Below are positions 1-8,569 of a stretch of 64,000 bases of DNA, one piece after another. The DNA comes from G963662905 sp963662905 (GTDB lineage: Bacteria > Bacteroidota > Bacteroidia > Bacteroidales > WRLA01): NCBI GenBank assembly GCA_963662905.2, contig CAXXFD010000002.1:124001-188000 (forward strand), written 5' to 3'. The notes below the pieces were generated by a model. It saw only the letters and a list, made by a program, of their open reading frames with translations. It was not told the DNA's origin and searched no databases. Position 1 is the stretch's first letter. Each line of letters starts with the position of its first letter. The position numbers and the translations under genes were made by a program.

Positions 1-794
1 CTCTGTGCCCTGTTGTCAGTGATGGCAATGAATGTAGCCTCTTGGTTTTGCCATGTCCATGCCCAGTGCTTATTGCCATCAACCTTAACTCCTGTCTCAT
101 CACTTCCTACAGAAAGGCAATATCCTCCCGAAAGCAACTTTTGCTTTATTAGGTCATAGGCTGGTTGGGCCTTGCGCTTTAGTTTATTGAGCAAATAATG
201 GATGCCCCCTTCGCTTATGGGAATATGGAAAACATCCCTGAAAAGTTCTTTCATACGCAAAAAGGGCAGGTACTGCCTGGTATGGAAATACCCGATCAAA
301 CTTTCAATGTTGTTCCCATAGCTTACCGGGGCATTGGCCTGAGATGGATAATCACACCTGGTTTCATGGCCACAACTGCAAACCTTTTTATATACCCGGT
401 GTTCTGTGACATGTAACTTTATCTCGGGAATATCAAATACCTGGCGTTTGCCGGCTAATTGTACGGGCAAAGAAGCAAGGTCTTTCCCGCAACACTTGCA
501 ATATGAGGGGATGTGCTTCTCAATAGTGTCAGGCACTTCGGCCATCTTAAGTGTGTTCCCTTTCCGCCCTGCCTGTCCGCCTGGCTTACGCCCTGTCTTT
601 TCCCTCAAACTCCTGCGCTTAGGGCGGTTCTGATCTTGGGAGGGAGGTATTGAGCTGTTGTTGCTGTTTTTTGGTGTTTGGTATTTGGCAAGCTTTTCTT
701 TGAGTTTTTTGTTTTCCAACTCAAGGGCTTCCAGTCTTCTTTCAAGCTGGCCAATCCTTTTGAAAAGCTCTTGTATAATGAAATCTTTGTCCAA
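1..794 (-). CDS. IS66-family transposase, C-terminally truncated by window edge
   Basis: Reading the minus strand from a TTG at 794 gives one open frame to position 1 with no stop. It starts with a leucine-rich coiled coil (LFKRIGQLERRLEALELE), followed by a Ser/Asn/Lys/Arg-rich linker. Next comes the IS66 zinc-finger pattern CKCCGKDL...CSCGHETRCDYP, and then the beginning of the DDE catalytic region (SVGSDETGVKVDGNKHWAW). An in-frame TGA lies at 807-809, so the start must be between 806 and 794. No ATG is available there, so TTG is chosen. This is a different IS66 subgroup from the element at 50.7 kb, because no tnpA/tnpB genes precede it. The rest of the catalytic domain lies outside the window, so it cannot be said whether the gene is intact. 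Confidence 0.85.
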   Translation of the reverse strand, partial: MDKDFIIQELFKRIGQLERRLEALELENKKLKEKLAKYQTPKNSNNSSIPPSQDQNRPKRRSLREKTGRKPGGQAGRKGNTLKMAEVPDTIEKHIPSYCKCCGKDLASLPVQLAGKRQVFDIPEIKLHVTEHRVYKKVCSCGHETRCDYPSQANAPVSYGNNIESLIGYFHTRQYLPFLRMKELFRDVFHIPISEGGIHYLLNKLKRKAQPAYDLIKQKLLSGGYCLSVGSDETGVKVDGNKHWAWTWQNQEATFIAITDNRAQ

Positions 795-859
795 AACTTT
801 TTTCTTTCAAAAGTAGTGTAGGTTAGAGGCAAAAGTCAAATTACCAGCGGTTTAGTTAC
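1..859 (-). mobile_element. IS66-family element, one end inside the window
   Basis: The transposase frame is followed upstream by about 65 bp of non-coding DNA ending at 859. Read on the minus strand this end begins GTAACTAAACCGCTGG, and IS66 elements typically begin GTAA. This is therefore the likely outer end. The adjacent bases 860-867 (GAACACAG) would be one copy of the 8-bp target duplication. The other end is outside the window, so the boundary is inferred. Confidence 0.5.
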
Positions 860-1390
860 GAACACAGAAAACAGCAACTTGTGAATAGCCAATGATTTTT
901 GAAAAATACCCCAAGGAGAATCCAATATTTAAACCTGAACACCCAAGAACAAACAAACAGCAAAATCACAGAGCCTTTAAACGCATCAATCCCAGAAAGT
1001 TATTCACAAGCCACAGCGAAAATTGTTAATAAGGATTGATTTTTTTCTGACACTGATTAGTTACCATGACTTTAATAAGACGGTAACAATATCCCCACTC
1101 TATTCCTGCTTCATCCTTACAGCAAACTAAACTAATATTTGGAAATAAAATTGTATTACAGGATGGCCATCCGGAAAAAAAACTGCTTCAACAGGAAAGC
1201 TATCTTTATAAATTACTATACTACAGATATTTATAACAGTATAATGTAATAGTATAAATTAAATATTCATCATCACAAAAAATCACCGGGAATACTCGCC
1301 AATAAATTTTACCATAAATTATGCAACAAACAGCTGTTCATTAAAAATTTTTTGTACCTTTAGGCTTACAAAAACCAATCATAGCATACA
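860..1390. other. AT-rich intergenic region without a recognisable gene
   Basis: About 530 bp between the IS66 end and the lipoprotein gene. No ORF with coding character was found on either strand. It contains A/T-rich direct and inverted fragments around 1200-1265. A weak promoter-like TACCTTTA lies about 30 bp before the next start codon. Nothing else is recognisable. Confidence 0.5.
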
Positions 1391-2791
1391 ATGAAATTAA
1401 TTACGCACTTTTGGAAAGCAGGAATATTTGTTATTATAGCATTCACATTACTCTTTGCATGTTCAGATGAAGACGATAATTACAATTACGATCCGGACAA
1501 TTATTATCCCACCTGCAAGATAACCAATCCGGGGCTCGATTCCAAAGTTGTTACCGGCGGCAGGCTCACAATTACTGTCAATGCAACTGATTATGTGGGA
1601 GAGGTTCGCAAAATTGAATTTTATCACGAAGGCGATCTGATTGGCACGGATGATATGGCGCCCTATATCCATACCTGGAAGGCTTCAAATGATGAACGCC
1701 TGGGCATGCACCTCTTTACGGCTTCCAGTATAAATAATCTGGGCAACTTTACTACCGACAGCGTTTGGGTAAAGGTCATCCCGCCCGGCATCCCCCCTGT
1801 TGCAGGATTTACATACACACCTGTTCAAGGTATGGCCCCACTGCAGGTGCAATTTACAGACACCTCCCTAAACAGCCCGACAAGCTGGATCTATATATTC
1901 AGTAATGGTAAAAACAGCCGGGAACAAAACCCGCTCTATACTTTTGAGGAAAACGGAGTTTACAGCGTAACATTCAAAGTCATGAACGATTATGGCTCTG
2001 ATACGGTTTATTCACCCGATATTATTTATGTAGGCACACTGCCAGGCTCATATCCCACAACCGGTTTTATGCCGGTCAATTCGCGCACATTTCAAATGGG
2101 CAACGAAAAGGGCGATGCAGATGAAAAACCGCTACATCCTGTTAAATTAAGCTATTATCAGATCTCAAAATATGAAATCACAGCGTATCAATATGCCCAA
2201 TTCCTTAATGAAATTGAAAGCCCGGCAGATTGTATCATTGATGGATACCAATATCTGGATATCAGCAATAAGGACTGCCCCATTGAATATTCAAATAATC
2301 AATTTATCCCGAAACTGCATTTGGAAGACCACCCGGTAACATATGTCAGTTGGTACGGAGCTTATTTTTATGCCTTGCATTATGACTGGTCCTTACCTAC
2401 TGAAGCCGAATGGGAATATGCATCGCGGGATGGCCAGATGCTCTCTGATTATATTTATTCCGGCAGCGACGATCCTGATGAATGTGCCTGGTATGCAGGC
2501 AACAGCTCTGGAAAAACGCATATGATATCCGAAAAACTGCAGAACAAACTGCAAATCTACGACATGAGTGGCAATGTTGCAGAATGGTGCATGGATTATT
2601 ATGGTGCTGATTATTATTCGATTAGCCCATCAAAAGATCCTACCGGACCCACCTTTGGATCGGAAGCTGTTGTGCGTGGAGGCTCCTATAAAGATGATGC
2701 CGATCAATGCCGCTGCACCAAAAGAAACCATTTACCCAAAGAAAGCATGAGCGCAGATGTAGGCTTCCGTGTCGTAAAAGTGAATAACTAG
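1391..2791 (+). CDS. lipoprotein with Ig-like, PKD and FGE-sulfatase (SUMF1) domains
   Basis: A 466-residue exported lipoprotein. The hydrophobic N-terminus ends in a lipobox (LLFAC, Cys24) followed by SDEDD, an acidic stretch typical of surface-exposed Bacteroidota lipoproteins. Residues about 40-135 look like a bacterial Ig-like domain. Residues about 137-215 are a PKD domain (VQFTDTSLNSPTSW, NGVYSVTFKVMNDYGSDT). Residues about 222-464 are a formylglycine-generating-enzyme-like domain with the usual landmarks FQMGNEKGDADEKPLHPV, LPTEAEWEYASR, MSGNVAEWCMDYY and VVRGGSYKDD, ending GFRVVK. Such proteins include GldJ-type gliding/T9SS lipoproteins and true FGEs. The catalytic cysteines of real FGEs were not verifiable, so a structural or binding role is as likely. 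It is followed 50 bp later by an independent promoter. Confidence 0.85.
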   Translation: MKLITHFWKAGIFVIIAFTLLFACSDEDDNYNYDPDNYYPTCKITNPGLDSKVVTGGRLTITVNATDYVGEVRKIEFYHEGDLIGTDDMAPYIHTWKASNDERLGMHLFTASSINNLGNFTTDSVWVKVIPPGIPPVAGFTYTPVQGMAPLQVQFTDTSLNSPTSWIYIFSNGKNSREQNPLYTFEENGVYSVTFKVMNDYGSDTVYSPDIIYVGTLPGSYPTTGFMPVNSRTFQMGNEKGDADEKPLHPVKLSYYQISKYEITAYQYAQFLNEIESPADCIIDGYQYLDISNKDCPIEYSNNQFIPKLHLEDHPVTYVSWYGAYFYALHYDWSLPTEAEWEYASRDGQMLSDYIYSGSDDPDECAWYAGNSSGKTHMISEKLQNKLQIYDMSGNVAEWCMDYYGADYYSISPSKDPTGPTFGSEAVVRGGSYKDDADQCRCTKRNHLPKESMSADVGFRVVKVNN

Positions 2792-2817
2792 TACAGGAGC
2801 TGTTTAGAGAAATAATT

Positions 2818-2847
2818 TTTGAAATTTCAAAAAAGCAGTTACATTTG
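2818..2847 (+). promoter_or_regulatory. Bacteroidota-type promoter of the FMN-riboswitch transcript
   Basis: TTTG at 2818-2821 and TACATTTG at 2840-2847 are separated by 18 bp, matching the TTTG / TAnnTTTG pair used by the Bacteroidota housekeeping sigma factor. Transcription would start near 2851-2854, about 30 bp before the riboswitch. Confidence 0.7.
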
Positions 2848-2884
2848 CAGCCGAATAACAACAGCATACGTTCTGCAAAATATC

Positions 2885-3008
2885 TTTTCTTCGGGGCAGG
2901 GTGAAATTCCCGACCGGCGGTTATAGTCCGCGACTCCCGGATGTTGTTTCCGGGACTGAACCTGTGCAATTCAGGTGCCGACAGTAAAGTCTGGATGGTA
3001 GAAGAAAA
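2885..3008 (+). ncRNA. FMN riboswitch (RFN element)
   Basis: The conserved RFN blocks appear in order: TCGGGGCAGGGTGAAATTCC, CGACCGGCGGTTATAGTCCG, a variable CCCGG/CCGGG hairpin (about 2935-2955), CTGAACCTGTG with TTCAGGTGCCGACAG, then TAAAGTCTGGATGGTAGAAG. The closing stem is TTTTCTTC (2885-2892) with GAAGAAAA (3001-3008). The aptamer binds flavin mononucleotide and, by family precedent, represses the downstream gene when FMN is plentiful. The expression platform is the terminator at 3125-3157. Confidence 0.95.
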
Positions 3009-3124
3009 ATCAAAATATATCTCGTTTTGGAGTTCATGCATGCTATACTTCCAAGATGGATCAAGTGTTTGCTCATAATAGGATTAATCCCTTTTGTGCA
3101 AATATTTGGATTTTGTACATCATC

Positions 3125-3157
3125 AGCCCTGAAGAATATCATTTTTCAGGGCTTTTG
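3125..3157 (+). terminator. intrinsic terminator in the FMN riboswitch leader
   Basis: AGCCCTGAA (3125-3133) pairs with TTCAGGGCT (3145-3153), followed by TTTTG. It lies between the aptamer and the receptor start codon, where an FMN-controlled transcription terminator is expected. No antiterminator pairing was worked out. Confidence 0.75.
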
Positions 3158-3172
3158 CATTTTAAGCGAATA

Positions 3173-5758
3173 ATGATGATGAACAAAAAAACTCTACTCT
3201 CACTCAGCCTATTGCTTTTTGCAGCAGGACAGCTCAATGCACAAATTCTTCGCGGACGCGTTCTGAACAGCATCACAAAAGACGCCGTTCCCTATGCCGG
3301 CATCCGGCTCACCGAAAACCACCGGGGCACTTCAGCAGATGCAGCCGGGAGTTTTCAAATTGAATTAAAAGCTGAAGAACAACAAATTACAATCTCCAGC
3401 CTGGGTTTTGAAAGCAAAACCTTTGAAGTTCAAAAAAAGGATTTTTCTCAGTCTGAAGTAATTGATTTTTATCTTTTTCCACAGCAACAGCAATTGCAGG
3501 AAGTGCGCATCATTGCGGCCCAGTCGGATGATGATAAACGTCCGTATGCGATTAATAAAATCAGTTCCAGGCAAATTGAAGAACGCTTGGGAACAAGGGC
3601 GTTCCCCGAAATCATGCAGCAAACACCCGGAGTGTATGCCAGCCGGACTGGCGGCGGTTATGGTGATGCGGCGATTAACCTGCGCGGTTTCAAGCAGGAA
3701 AACATAAGCCTTTTGCTTAATGGTGTCCCTGTGAACAGTTTCGAAAACGGACTCGTTTACTGGTCGAACTGGCAGGGGCTTACCGATGCTACAGCTGCTA
3801 TTGAAGTACAGCGCGGCCTCGCTCCATCACAAACAGCCATGAATGCCGTGGGCGGAACCATAAACATCATCACCAAAAGTACTGAAGCCAAAGAAGGCAG
3901 CTTTTTACGCTATGATTATACAAGCTACGGAAACAGCAAAGTAACTGTGGGGCTCAACAGTGGAAAAACAGAGAAAGGCTGGGCTTTTAGTTTTATCGGT
4001 AGCCGTAGCAGTGGCCCTGGCTATGTGGATGCTACTTATGTGGATGCATGGTCGTGGTTTCTGAGCATCAGCAAAGACTTTGGAAGCAAACATAAACTCG
4101 TCTTCACCGGATTGGGAAGCCCCGAAAAACATGGCCAGAGAAACCTGAAACTTTCTTGGCAGGAAATTGATGAACATGGCCTGAAATTCAATAAAGACTG
4201 GGGAAGTTATAATGGTGAAATCCGGAACCTTTCCGAGAATTTCTACCACAAACCACAGCTCGCCCTCAATCATTACTGGACAATCGATAAAAACAATTTC
4301 CTGGCCACATCGGCTTATTTTTCATTTGGTTATGGCGGAGGCCGATGGAATGAAACATTCGATGGGAACACCCAAAACGTATTCAGTTTCCGAAACCCTT
4401 CCGGACAGATCGACTGGGACGGGATTTATCAGTATAATGCGGATAATGATGATTATTTCGTCATCAGCACAGGCGATACCATTCGTAATTTTGCACGGAA
4501 TATCCTCACACATTTCCTTGCAGACCACTACTGGGCAGGCATTTTGAGCAGCTGGGACCACAAATTCAACGATCATCTCAGTATGAAAAGCGGCATCCAT
4601 GCCCGTACTTTTAAATCATGGCTCAAAGAAGAAGTGAACGATCTTCTTGGCGCAGAAGTCTGGATAGATAATTACGCCTGGGCGGCAGATGGTTTTGCCG
4701 GAAGGAACGAGCTCAAAAAAGTGGGCGACATCACCCGTGTGGACAACAGCGCCATTGTGCGTTATACACAGGCTTTTACACAGCTGCAATTTGAAAAAGA
4801 ACGCTTTATGGCCTTTGCTTCCGCCTCAGTAGCCAATAATTGGTATGCGCGTGAAGACCGCTACCAATATGTTGATAATCAAAGAAGCGAAACGATTTCC
4901 ATGGCCGGATTTGATGCAAAAGCAGGTTTACGCTACAGCCTTATCAATGGTTTTGATGTATGGGCCAACGGAGGATATTTCTCACGCGCTCCCTATTATA
5001 AATTCGTTTTTCCGAATTATAACAACAATCCGGCTGCTGATCGCGAAAACGAACGCATCACAACCTCAGAAGTGGGTTTTGATTTGAGCAGGGAAAAATT
5101 CCGGATGCAGGCCAATGCATATTTTAGCCAATGGAAAAACAAAAGCCTGCTGACCAACGAATACCTGCAATTGGAAGACAACAGCCAGACCCGCGCCATG
5201 ATCAGCGGGCTGGATGCAGAGCATATGGGCATTGAGTTGGAAGCCGTTTGGAAACCCCTGCCCTGCTTTAGTATTGGCGCCTTGGCCGGTATCGGAAACT
5301 GGGAATGGAAAAACAATGTAAATGCCGTGCTTTTCAACCATGAAAACATCGCTGTGGATACGCTGGAAGTTTATGCCGACGGCCTGAAAGTAGGTGACGC
5401 ACCACAAACACAATTCGGTATTTACACCGATATAAAAATCTTAAGGCGCATCGACTTTCATGCCGGCTGGATGTATTTCGACCGCATGTATGCCGATTTT
5501 GATCCTGCCGGAAGAAATGATGCCCATGATAAAAGCCAATCTTACCAGCTGCCTGCCTGGTCGCATGTAAACATGCAAATCGGTTATCCCTTTTATTGGG
5601 GCAAAATCCGTTTTTACGCTTCCGCAAATTGCGATAACCTTTTGGATGAAGCCTATATCGTTCGTGGAGAAGATGGCGCAAAGCACGATCTGGAAAGTTT
5701 CCGTGGATTCTGGTCTTCTGGCCGGACATTTAGTTTTAGTTTGAAGGCGGCATTTTAA
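3173..5758 (+). CDS. TonB-dependent outer-membrane receptor, riboswitch controlled (probable riboflavin/flavin uptake)
   Basis: About 860 residues. The open frame extends upstream to 3056, but that part overlaps the leader terminator. The true start is one of three consecutive ATGs at 3173/3176/3179, followed by the signal peptide MNKKTLLSLSLLLFAAGQ and cleavage near LNA-Q. Mature residues begin with a CarboxypepD_reg-like domain (ILRGRVLNSITKDAVPYAGI). Next is the plug (PEIMQQTPGVYASRTGGGYG, INLRGFKQENISLLLNGVPV, VGGTINIITK) and a 22-strand-type barrel ending FSFSLKAAF with the terminal Phe. The family imports scarce nutrients using TonB energy. The FMN riboswitch 165 bp upstream points to a flavin or flavin precursor as substrate. 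That assignment is inference; the receptor itself is certain. It is transcribed alone, with a terminator right after it. Confidence 0.9.
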   Translation: MMMNKKTLLSLSLLLFAAGQLNAQILRGRVLNSITKDAVPYAGIRLTENHRGTSADAAGSFQIELKAEEQQITISSLGFESKTFEVQKKDFSQSEVIDFYLFPQQQQLQEVRIIAAQSDDDKRPYAINKISSRQIEERLGTRAFPEIMQQTPGVYASRTGGGYGDAAINLRGFKQENISLLLNGVPVNSFENGLVYWSNWQGLTDATAAIEVQRGLAPSQTAMNAVGGTINIITKSTEAKEGSFLRYDYTSYGNSKVTVGLNSGKTEKGWAFSFIGSRSSGPGYVDATYVDAWSWFLSISKDFGSKHKLVFTGLGSPEKHGQRNLKLSWQEIDEHGLKFNKDWGSYNGEIRNLSENFYHKPQLALNHYWTIDKNNFLATSAYFSFGYGGGRWNETFDGNTQNVFSFRNPSGQIDWDGIYQYNADNDDYFVISTGDTIRNFARNILTHFLADHYWAGILSSWDHKFNDHLSMKSGIHARTFKSWLKEEVNDLLGAEVWIDNYAWAADGFAGRNELKKVGDITRVDNSAIVRYTQAFTQLQFEKERFMAFASASVANNWYAREDRYQYVDNQRSETISMAGFDAKAGLRYSLINGFDVWANGGYFSRAPYYKFVFPNYNNNPAADRENERITTSEVGFDLSREKFRMQANAYFSQWKNKSLLTNEYLQLEDNSQTRAMISGLDAEHMGIELEAVWKPLPCFSIGALAGIGNWEWKNNVNAVLFNHENIAVDTLEVYADGLKVGDAPQTQFGIYTDIKILRRIDFHAGWMYFDRMYADFDPAGRNDAHDKSQSYQLPAWSHVNMQIGYPFYWGKIRFYASANCDNLLDEAYIVRGEDGAKHDLESFRGFWSSGRTFSFSLKAAF

Positions 5759-5767
5759 AATGCATCA

Positions 5768-5801
5768 ACGGGAACAGCAATGAAACTGTTCCCGTTTTTT
5801 T
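5768..5801 (+). terminator. intrinsic terminator after the TonB receptor
   Basis: CGGGAACAG and CTGTTCCCG flank a short loop and are followed by a run of seven Ts, 10 bp after the receptor stop codon. Confidence 0.9.
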
Positions 5802-5845
5802 ATGCTTATGTACTTTTGCTGGCAGGGATTTCCGGCGAAACTCAC

Positions 5846-5853
5846 TACATTTG
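5846..5853 (+). promoter_or_regulatory. -7 element upstream of galM
   Basis: TACATTTG fits the TAnnTTTG consensus and would start transcription about 15 bp before the galM ATG. No TTTG lies at the ideal distance upstream. Its position argues against the longer reading frame beginning at 5851. Confidence 0.5.
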
Positions 5854-5871
5854 CTGTGCAGAAAAACAAGA

Positions 5872-6885
5872 ATGATGAATGATTTGAAACAATTTACTCT
5901 ACGAAATGCTGAAGGCAACGAAATCAAACTGACAAATTACGGAGCAAAAGTAATGAGCATCAAAATCCCCGACCGAAACGGGAAAATGGGAAATATAAGT
6001 TTGGGTTATGATGATGCTGCATCTTATATCAATGGCGATCCGTATTTTGGGGCAACAGTGGGGCGCTACGCCAACCGCATTGCCAATGGCCGGTTTAAAC
6101 TGGACGGAAAAGAGTATCAATTGGCTTTAAACGACGGCCCGAACCACCTGCACGGAGGCATAAAAGGATTTGAAAGTCAAGTTTGGGATACGGAATGGAA
6201 TGAAGACGCAGAGGTCATCAAAATGCACTATAAAAGTGCTGATATGGAAGAAAACTATCCCGGAGAACTAAATGTGACGGTTCAGTATTCCTGGACAGAC
6301 GAGAATGAATTAATCATTGATTTTGAGGCTATAAGTGATAAAAATACGATTATCAACCTAACAAATCACTGTTATTTTAATTTACGTGATGGCGGTCAAA
6401 GCAATATTCTGGACCATAAACTTAAAATCAATGCCGAATCTTTCTGTGCCATCGGTAAAAACACTATTCCGACAGGCAAAATTCAAAAAGTTGATGACGG
6501 CCCTTTCGATTTCCGTGCCTTTAAAAAGATCGGGGCAGACATCAATCAAAAAGATGAGCAATTAATACTGGGACGCGGATACGATCATAATTTTGTACTG
6601 GAAAACAATGGGAAATGTCGGCTTGCCGCTGAAGTTTTTGATGAGCAAAGTGGGCGGAAAATGGAAGTTTACACAGACCAACCCGGAATACAGCTCTACA
6701 GCGGAAACTGGTTAGACGGGAGCCAGACCGGACACAACACCACCACTTACGGCTACAGATCAGGTTTTTGCCTTGAATGCCAGGGATTTCCAAATGCGCC
6801 CAATGAGCCATCATTTCCCAGCCAGAAATTTAAAGCCGGCGAACTATACCAAAGACGCATCATTTATAAATTTCTTTGCGAATAG
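5872..6885 (+). CDS. galM: aldose 1-epimerase (mutarotase)
   Basis: About 337 residues, the normal length for the family. It interconverts alpha and beta anomers of aldohexoses in the cytoplasm or periplasm; no signal peptide is seen, so the cytoplasm is likely. Family motifs are TVGRYANRIANGRF, NDGPNHLHGGIKGF (first catalytic His region), NLTNHCYFNL (second His), YTDQPGIQLYSGNW, and CLECQGFPNAPNEPSFPS, which carries the catalytic Glu. Start codons at 5872 or 5875 (MMNDLKQF) fit the upstream -7 element better than the frame's first ATG at 5851. The next gene starts 11 bp after its stop, so the two are probably co-transcribed. Confidence 0.9.
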   Translation: MMNDLKQFTLRNAEGNEIKLTNYGAKVMSIKIPDRNGKMGNISLGYDDAASYINGDPYFGATVGRYANRIANGRFKLDGKEYQLALNDGPNHLHGGIKGFESQVWDTEWNEDAEVIKMHYKSADMEENYPGELNVTVQYSWTDENELIIDFEAISDKNTIINLTNHCYFNLRDGGQSNILDHKLKINAESFCAIGKNTIPTGKIQKVDDGPFDFRAFKKIGADINQKDEQLILGRGYDHNFVLENNGKCRLAAEVFDEQSGRKMEVYTDQPGIQLYSGNWLDGSQTGHNTTTYGYRSGFCLECQGFPNAPNEPSFPSQKFKAGELYQRRIIYKFLCE

Positions 6886-6895
6886 CCAAAAACAC

Positions 6896-7819
6896 ATGAA
6901 CAAGCATCAGAAAGAGTATATTTACCGTATTAATAAAGTGACTGATTATATTGATCAGCATTTCTCTGAAGAACTCGATCTGAATAAAATTTCAGAAATT
7001 GCCTGCTTTAGCCCCTTTCATTTTCATCGGATATTTTCGGCAATAATGGGCGAAAGCCTCAACAATTATATACGGCGCATCCGCATTGAGAAGGCCGCCA
7101 GCCTTTTGCGCACAGATTTGGACGAAAGCATTTCGGACATTGCTGTTTATGTAGGCTTTAAGAACATTCCGGTCTTTTGCCGAAACTTCAAACAACATTA
7201 CGGGATCAGTGCGGGGGATTTTCGTAAGGCAGACTATGATCCAAATAGCAAGAATGGTCAATCAAGCAGCAAGATTGATAAAACGATAAGCCCGGAAGAA
7301 GCCTACGTTTGCAGTGTTAATTCACTTAAAAAACGAGGATTTGTTATGAACAAGATCGAAATCAAAGAAATGCCGGAATTGAAGCTGATTTATATGCGTC
7401 ATACCGGAGCCTTCGACCAGATCGGAGGAGCTTACGAAAAACTGTTCCGTTGGGCCGGGCCACGAGGATTGATAAAATCGCCACCCGTACAAAAAACCGT
7501 GACCGTATATCACGATGATCCGGGTGTTACGGAAATGGAAAAAGTTCGCCAAAGCGCCTGCCTTACCGTTGAGCAAAAAATTAAAACCGAAGGCGAAATA
7601 GGCTTTATGGAAATTCCATCCGGGAAATATGCTGTAGGCCGCTTCGAAATCGGCGTGGACGGTTTTCAGGATGCCTGGGACAGCATGTGCCTGTGGCTGA
7701 CCAAAAGCGGCTACCAACCTACAGATGCTTTTCCTTATGAGCTCTACCACAACAATCATGAAGAACATCCCGAGAAAAAGTTTATTCTCGATATCTGTAT
7801 GCCTGTAAAGGAAATGTAA
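6896..7819 (+). CDS. AraC-family regulator with GyrI-like effector domain
   Basis: 307 residues when started at 6896 (MNKHQKEYIYRINKV). The longer frame from 6773 would overlap galM and is rejected. Residues 1-107 form the double helix-turn-helix of AraC/XylS proteins (LNKISEIACFSPFHFHRIF, ISDIAVYVGFKNIPVFCRNF). Residues about 150-305 are a GyrI-like/Rob C-terminal effector-binding domain (IKEMPELKLIYMRHTGAFDQ, FMEIPSGKYAVGRFEIG, YELYHNN). Proteins of this build sense small hydrophobic or cationic molecules and activate efflux or stress genes. Being 10 bp behind galM suggests one transcript, but a sugar ligand is not implied by the domain. Confidence 0.88.
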   Translation: MNKHQKEYIYRINKVTDYIDQHFSEELDLNKISEIACFSPFHFHRIFSAIMGESLNNYIRRIRIEKAASLLRTDLDESISDIAVYVGFKNIPVFCRNFKQHYGISAGDFRKADYDPNSKNGQSSSKIDKTISPEEAYVCSVNSLKKRGFVMNKIEIKEMPELKLIYMRHTGAFDQIGGAYEKLFRWAGPRGLIKSPPVQKTVTVYHDDPGVTEMEKVRQSACLTVEQKIKTEGEIGFMEIPSGKYAVGRFEIGVDGFQDAWDSMCLWLTKSGYQPTDAFPYELYHNNHEEHPEKKFILDICMPVKEM

Positions 7820-7833
7820 AATTCCTACCAAAA

Positions 7834-7871
7834 AGAGGCTGTCCGTAATTTTAATGGGCGGCCTCATTTGT
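7834..7871 (+). terminator. probable terminator after the AraC/galM unit
   Basis: GAGGCTGTCC pairs with GGGCGGCCTC over an 11-nt loop (10 pairs including two G-U), 14 bp after the stop codon, followed by ATTTGTT. The weak T-tract lowers confidence. Confidence 0.5.
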
Positions 7872-7956
7872 TAACAGGAATTAGTTTAGCATGTGGCATA
7901 TTCCTGCCTTCAATACTTCAAACCCATACCAAAAAAGGCAGGCCGGAGATGCAGAC

Positions 7957-8016
7957 TGCATCGCATCTGCAACACTGTTGCAACATCATTGCACTGCTGT
8001 TGCAGAAGCATTGCGA
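7957..8016. repeat. 11-bp phased TGCA array
   Basis: TGCA occurs at 7957, 7968, 7979, 7990 and 8001, and TGCG at 8012, each exactly 11 bp apart. The intervening seven bases differ. The array sits in non-coding DNA between the AraC gene and the decayed nuclease. Confidence 0.7.
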
Positions 8017-8085
8017 AAAAGATGTTGATCCCACTTGAGCAGGTAACATAATTTCAATGGTCAATCATTTTTCACATTCACCGGG

Positions 8086-8411
8086 TCAGAGCTCATCTTT
8101 TATTCTGTTGATTTCTTCGGTACTTAAGCCTGTGATTTCCTCATTAATATCAATTCCCATTCCTCTAAGGAGCAATTTACTTGCTAAGGATAATTTTTCT
8201 TCTTGTCTGCCTTTATAATGCCTCTCTTTTCTCCTTCAATCAGTCCCTTTTCTTCAGCACAGTCAATGGAATTTTTACTATCGTTGAGGATATCCGGATT
8301 GAATTCATTCTCAGGTATTTTCTTGGAGTTCATCATGGAATTCAGTATAAACATCGACAGCCTGGAAGAACAAAGCAGACTGGATTTCTTTCCGGCTTTG
8401 CCCAAGCGCAT
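8086..8411 (-). pseudogene. decayed C-terminal tail of an Rpn-type recombination-promoting nuclease / PD-(D/E)XK transposase
   Basis: On the minus strand one frame reads ...DSKNSIDCAEEKGLIEGEKRGIIK and then diverges to a stop. A second frame, one base shifted, continues GRQEEKLSLASKLLLRGMG and ends with TGLSTEEINRIKDEL and TGA at 8086-8088. Joined, these form the charged, EG-repeat tail and closing helix typical of Rpn/DUF4351-like proteins. A single-base deletion near 8210 explains the break. The nuclease core is absent, so this is a fragment. Upstream residues (8300-8411) are not recognisable. Confidence 0.6.
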
Positions 8412-8497
8412 TGAAAATCAAATTGAGGCATTTCCAAATCGTGATTTTTGGGAGAAGGCTTGAGAACAGAAATATCATGTTCTAAACTGCATATTTC

Positions 8498-8530
8498 ACT
8501 CATCCGGTGACTTTGAGTCATCGGATGAGT
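8498..8530. repeat. 14-bp-stem hairpin of the TCATCSGATGA repeat family
   Basis: ACTCATCCGGTGAC (8498-8511) and GTCATCGGATGAGT (8517-8530) pair at 13 of 14 positions around a 5-nt loop. It lies just past the malQ stop codon (minus strand) but has no T-run. The same arms recur at 56.55-56.64 kb. Confidence 0.7.
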
Positions 8531-8569
8531 CCATTATAAACAGAAAGAGTTTTAGATGTTTTTTTGAAC

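Noticed and set aside
198..832. Small ORFs on the plus strand and a 75-codon minus-strand ORF in the first 0.8 kb
   Set aside because: They are out of frame with the clear IS66 transposase reading frame that runs to the window edge.
3056..3172. Upstream extension of the TonB receptor reading frame
   Set aside because: It covers the riboswitch terminator hairpin, and the real signal peptide starts at 3173-3179.
8203..8463. Plus-strand 86-codon ORF in the nuclease remnant
   Set aside because: It is antisense to the Rpn-like tail and has low-complexity Ser/Phe composition typical of a shadow frame.
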